Positions 4,136 to 5,697 of a stretch of 5,697 nucleotides of DNA are shown one piece after another. The notes beneath the pieces are model-generated. The model did no database searches, had not been told where the DNA came from, and saw nothing but the letters and a program-made list of their open reading frames with translations. Position numbers and translations under genes: made by a program. Numbering within the stretch: position 1 is the stretch's first letter; each line of letters starts with the position of its first letter. Origin of the DNA: an uncultured Clostridia bacterium (lineage in GTDB: Bacteria > Bacillota > Clostridia > Christensenellales > Borkfalkiaceae). The stretch lies in NCBI GenBank assembly GCA_937888935.1, contig CALARO010000204.1, positions 1-5,697 of the forward strand. The letters run 5' to 3'.

Positions 4136-5029
4136 TTATATCGAGCCGCGGAGATCGATTTGCGTGCTGTCATCGCAAGTCATTGCGCCGAGATATTTCT
4201 CATCGAAATACTTGGAAACGGCTTTGGAAAGCATAACATCGGTAAGGGCGTCGATTTTTGCCTTATACGTTTCATTGTTTTTATAATCTTCCAATCTGGC
4301 GGCGATGACGTTGGCTTTGCCCGCTACCTGTACGGGATCGTCTTCCTTGGCGGCGAGCTGATCTTTGCCTACTTTGCCCGTGTAAGCCGTGTTGCAGGGA
4401 AGGCACGCGAAATCGTAGTCGTTTTTCGAAGCCACAAGCAGGTTTTCGGCTACGAGAGTTACCGTCACTTCGCCGTTTTTGCTCGTCCACTTCGAAGTAT
4501 TGAACGTAAGTTGATCGCCCGCTTCGTTTACGGGATAGTTATCGCCTTCTGCTTCTTGATTGATCACGCCTTTCACCGTGAGAAGCTGAAACGCGCGGAT
4601 TGCGTTGGACTCGTCGTCGCAGATTTCGAACGATTTGCCTGCCGTTACCGCCGTACCCGTAGCGGCTTTGCCGTAGTAGATGCCGAGCGGCTCATAATGT
4701 ACTTTGCAGGATGCGAAGAGTTGCACTTTTCCCGTGTATGTTTCGAGATAAGGCACATGCTGGAAATAGTTTGCATCATAATCGCCGTTCGCCACGGCAT
4801 CGTTCTGTGCCGTCCAATCAAGCACGGTTACTTTCAAAGTGTAGCCCTTCTTTTTAAGTTCGCCCTTTACAACGCCTTCAAGGACTTCGGCATGCGGAAC
4901 AGCGGAAGCGCAAACGCTGATTGTTTTATCATCGTTTTTCGACGCACAGCCTGCCGCCAAACCGACGAAAGACACGGCGCAAAGCGCGAAAGAAAGCACA
5001 GCAGTTAAGATTTTTTTCAGTTTCTTCAT
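4136..5029 (-). CDS. metQ: MetQ/NlpA-family substrate-binding lipoprotein of a methionine-type ABC importer
   Basis: This 297-residue extracytoplasmic lipoprotein delivers ligand to the MetI permease. A basic signal peptide (MKKLKKILTAVLSFALCAVSF) leads to the lipobox LAAGC with lipidated C28. Family landmarks are VPHAEVLE (44-51), DANYFQHVPYLE (85-96), HYEPLGIYY (111-119), SNAIRAFQLL (141-150) and the C-terminal YLGAM. By recall of MetQ structures, the residues that would contact methionine seem present: H91 and Y94 region, R145, N213 and N240. The match departs from the family elsewhere: the usual DYxxPN is DWTAQN (71-76), the usual IPND is ICDD (136-139), and residues 158-190 form a longer, polar segment. 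So methionine is likely, but another amino acid is possible. It is slightly longer than typical (about 270). AGGAG-type SD (5039-5044) precedes the ATG by 9 nt. ATGA overlaps the metI stop. Confidence 0.9.
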   Translation of the reverse strand: MKKLKKILTAVLSFALCAVSFVGLAAGCASKNDDKTISVCASAVPHAEVLEGVVKGELKKKGYTLKVTVLDWTAQNDAVANGDYDANYFQHVPYLETYTGKVQLFASCKVHYEPLGIYYGKAATGTAVTAGKSFEICDDESNAIRAFQLLTVKGVINQEAEGDNYPVNEAGDQLTFNTSKWTSKNGEVTVTLVAENLLVASKNDYDFACLPCNTAYTGKVGKDQLAAKEDDPVQVAGKANVIAARLEDYKNNETYKAKIDALTDVMLSKAVSKYFDEKYLGAMTCDDSTQIDLRGSI

Positions 5030-5697
5030 TTTAAGATTCTCCTCTTGTCTAATTTTTTAGCTATTTTAAGTCCTGCTTCCTGAATCAGCTGAACGATTAA
5101 AACCACGATGATGATCAGCACCCAAAAGATGCCTTGCTGCATATAATTGCCGGTATTGCGGCTATAAAACGTGTAGATGCCCGATATCAGCCCGCCCGCG
5201 CCGATATTGTACGCGAACGACGTATAACCGAGTATGCTTACCGCCACTACGGCTACGCCCGTAACGAGCGATACTTTTGCTTCGGGAATCAGCACTTTTT
5301 TAATAATCTGAAAATCGGTTGCGCCGAGCGAGCGGATCGCTTCGATTTCGCCCGCGGGCACTTCGGCGAGCGACTGCTCTACCATGCGCGCCACAAAACC
5401 GAAAGCGCAGACCGTGAGCGGAATTAAAATCGTGTACCACTCGCCCGTACCTCTGCCGAACCAGGCGCGCGTCCATGGGATACACACGACAATAAGAATC
5501 AGGCAAGGAACGGAACGCAGAATATTTACGATGACGCCGATAACGAAATTCAGCCATTTGCAGGGTTTCAAGCCGTTTTTCGAGGTAACGTTTAAAAGCA
5601 CGCCGCACGGCAAGCCGAGAATATAGGCGAAGATTGTGGCGAGAATCGTGACGATGAGCGTTTCGCCCGTCATTGTTAAAATTTCAGCAAAATTCAT
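5026..5697 (-). CDS. metI: MetI-type ABC transporter permease
   Basis: This 223-residue inner-membrane permease has five predicted membrane segments, at about 12-36, 50-73, 87-106, 141-162 and 186-206. Family hallmarks are LGLPCGVLLNVTSKNGL (27-43), VNILRSVPCLILIVV (57-71) and the cytoplasmic EAA coupling helix EAIRSLGATDFQIIKKVLIP (119-138), which contacts the ATPase. The usual GGGGLGDLAI-like loop is altered to GAGGLISGIYTFYSRN (166-181). The ATG is the last codon of the window (5695-5697). The length and the N-terminus MNFAEILTMTGETL fit known MetI starts, but the ribosome binding site is out of view, so a start further upstream cannot be excluded. The gene ends in TGA overlapping the metQ ATG (ATGA), indicating translational coupling. 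The ATPase gene metN is expected just beyond the edge. Confidence 0.92.
   Translation of the reverse strand: MNFAEILTMTGETLIVTILATIFAYILGLPCGVLLNVTSKNGLKPCKWLNFVIGVIVNILRSVPCLILIVVCIPWTRAWFGRGTGEWYTILIPLTVCAFGFVARMVEQSLAEVPAGEIEAIRSLGATDFQIIKKVLIPEAKVSLVTGVAVVAVSILGYTSFAYNIGAGGLISGIYTFYSRNTGNYMQQGIFWVLIIIVVLIVQLIQEAGLKIAKKLDKRRILK

Noticed and set aside
4160..5008. Long plus-strand open frame of 282 codons opposite metQ
   Set aside because: The minus strand encodes a clear MetQ lipoprotein with signal peptide, lipobox and family motifs; the plus-strand product looks like no family and is a codon-bias shadow.

Overview
The window looks like a chromosomal segment of an anaerobic, low-to-mid GC, gut-type Clostridia or other Firmicutes relative, probably uncultured. 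Three things suggest this: the rpsF-ssb-rpsR gene order with strong AGGAGG-type ribosome binding sites; a NlpA/MetQ lipoprotein with a Gram-positive-style lipobox and many cysteines; and a dispersed palindromic repeat (about 2126-2205) of a kind I recall from gut Clostridia genomes. The placement is inference from style and was not checked by search.

Layout on the plus strand, left half: the 3' end of an unrecognised acidic repeat-bearing protein (1-590), then an AT-rich hairpin. Next is a textbook promoter (TTGACT, 17 nt, TATAAT at 647-675) driving the rpsF-ssb-rpsR operon (786-1781). Its leader carries a hairpin followed by CCG, resembling the S6:S18 autoregulatory motif. The operon ends at a strong intrinsic terminator (1863-1903).

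Middle: about 300 nt without a gene (1904-2212) is packed with inverted repeats: a GC-rich hairpin, a 15-bp AT-rich hairpin, a minus-strand terminator candidate and the three-armed palindromic repeat. Then come two divergent genes. A collagen-like protein with 45 uninterrupted G-X-Y triplets, rich in GPT and GAT, lies on the minus strand (2213-2824). A family 2 glycosyltransferase with a C-terminal TPR-like half lies on the plus strand (2917-4026). The pair suggests a surface, exosporium or phage-fibre-like collagen glycoprotein and its dedicated glycosyltransferase. This is the most interesting candidate system in the window, though it has parallels in known BclA-type loci.

Right: on the minus strand, an ABC methionine-type importer operon runs in from beyond the right edge. 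It contains the permease metI (5026-5697), overlapping by ATGA the substrate-binding lipoprotein metQ (4136-5029), with a minus-strand terminator at 4043-4075. The ATPase metN is expected just outside the window. The glycosyltransferase and metQ converge on a 109-nt gap that holds terminator candidates for both strands.
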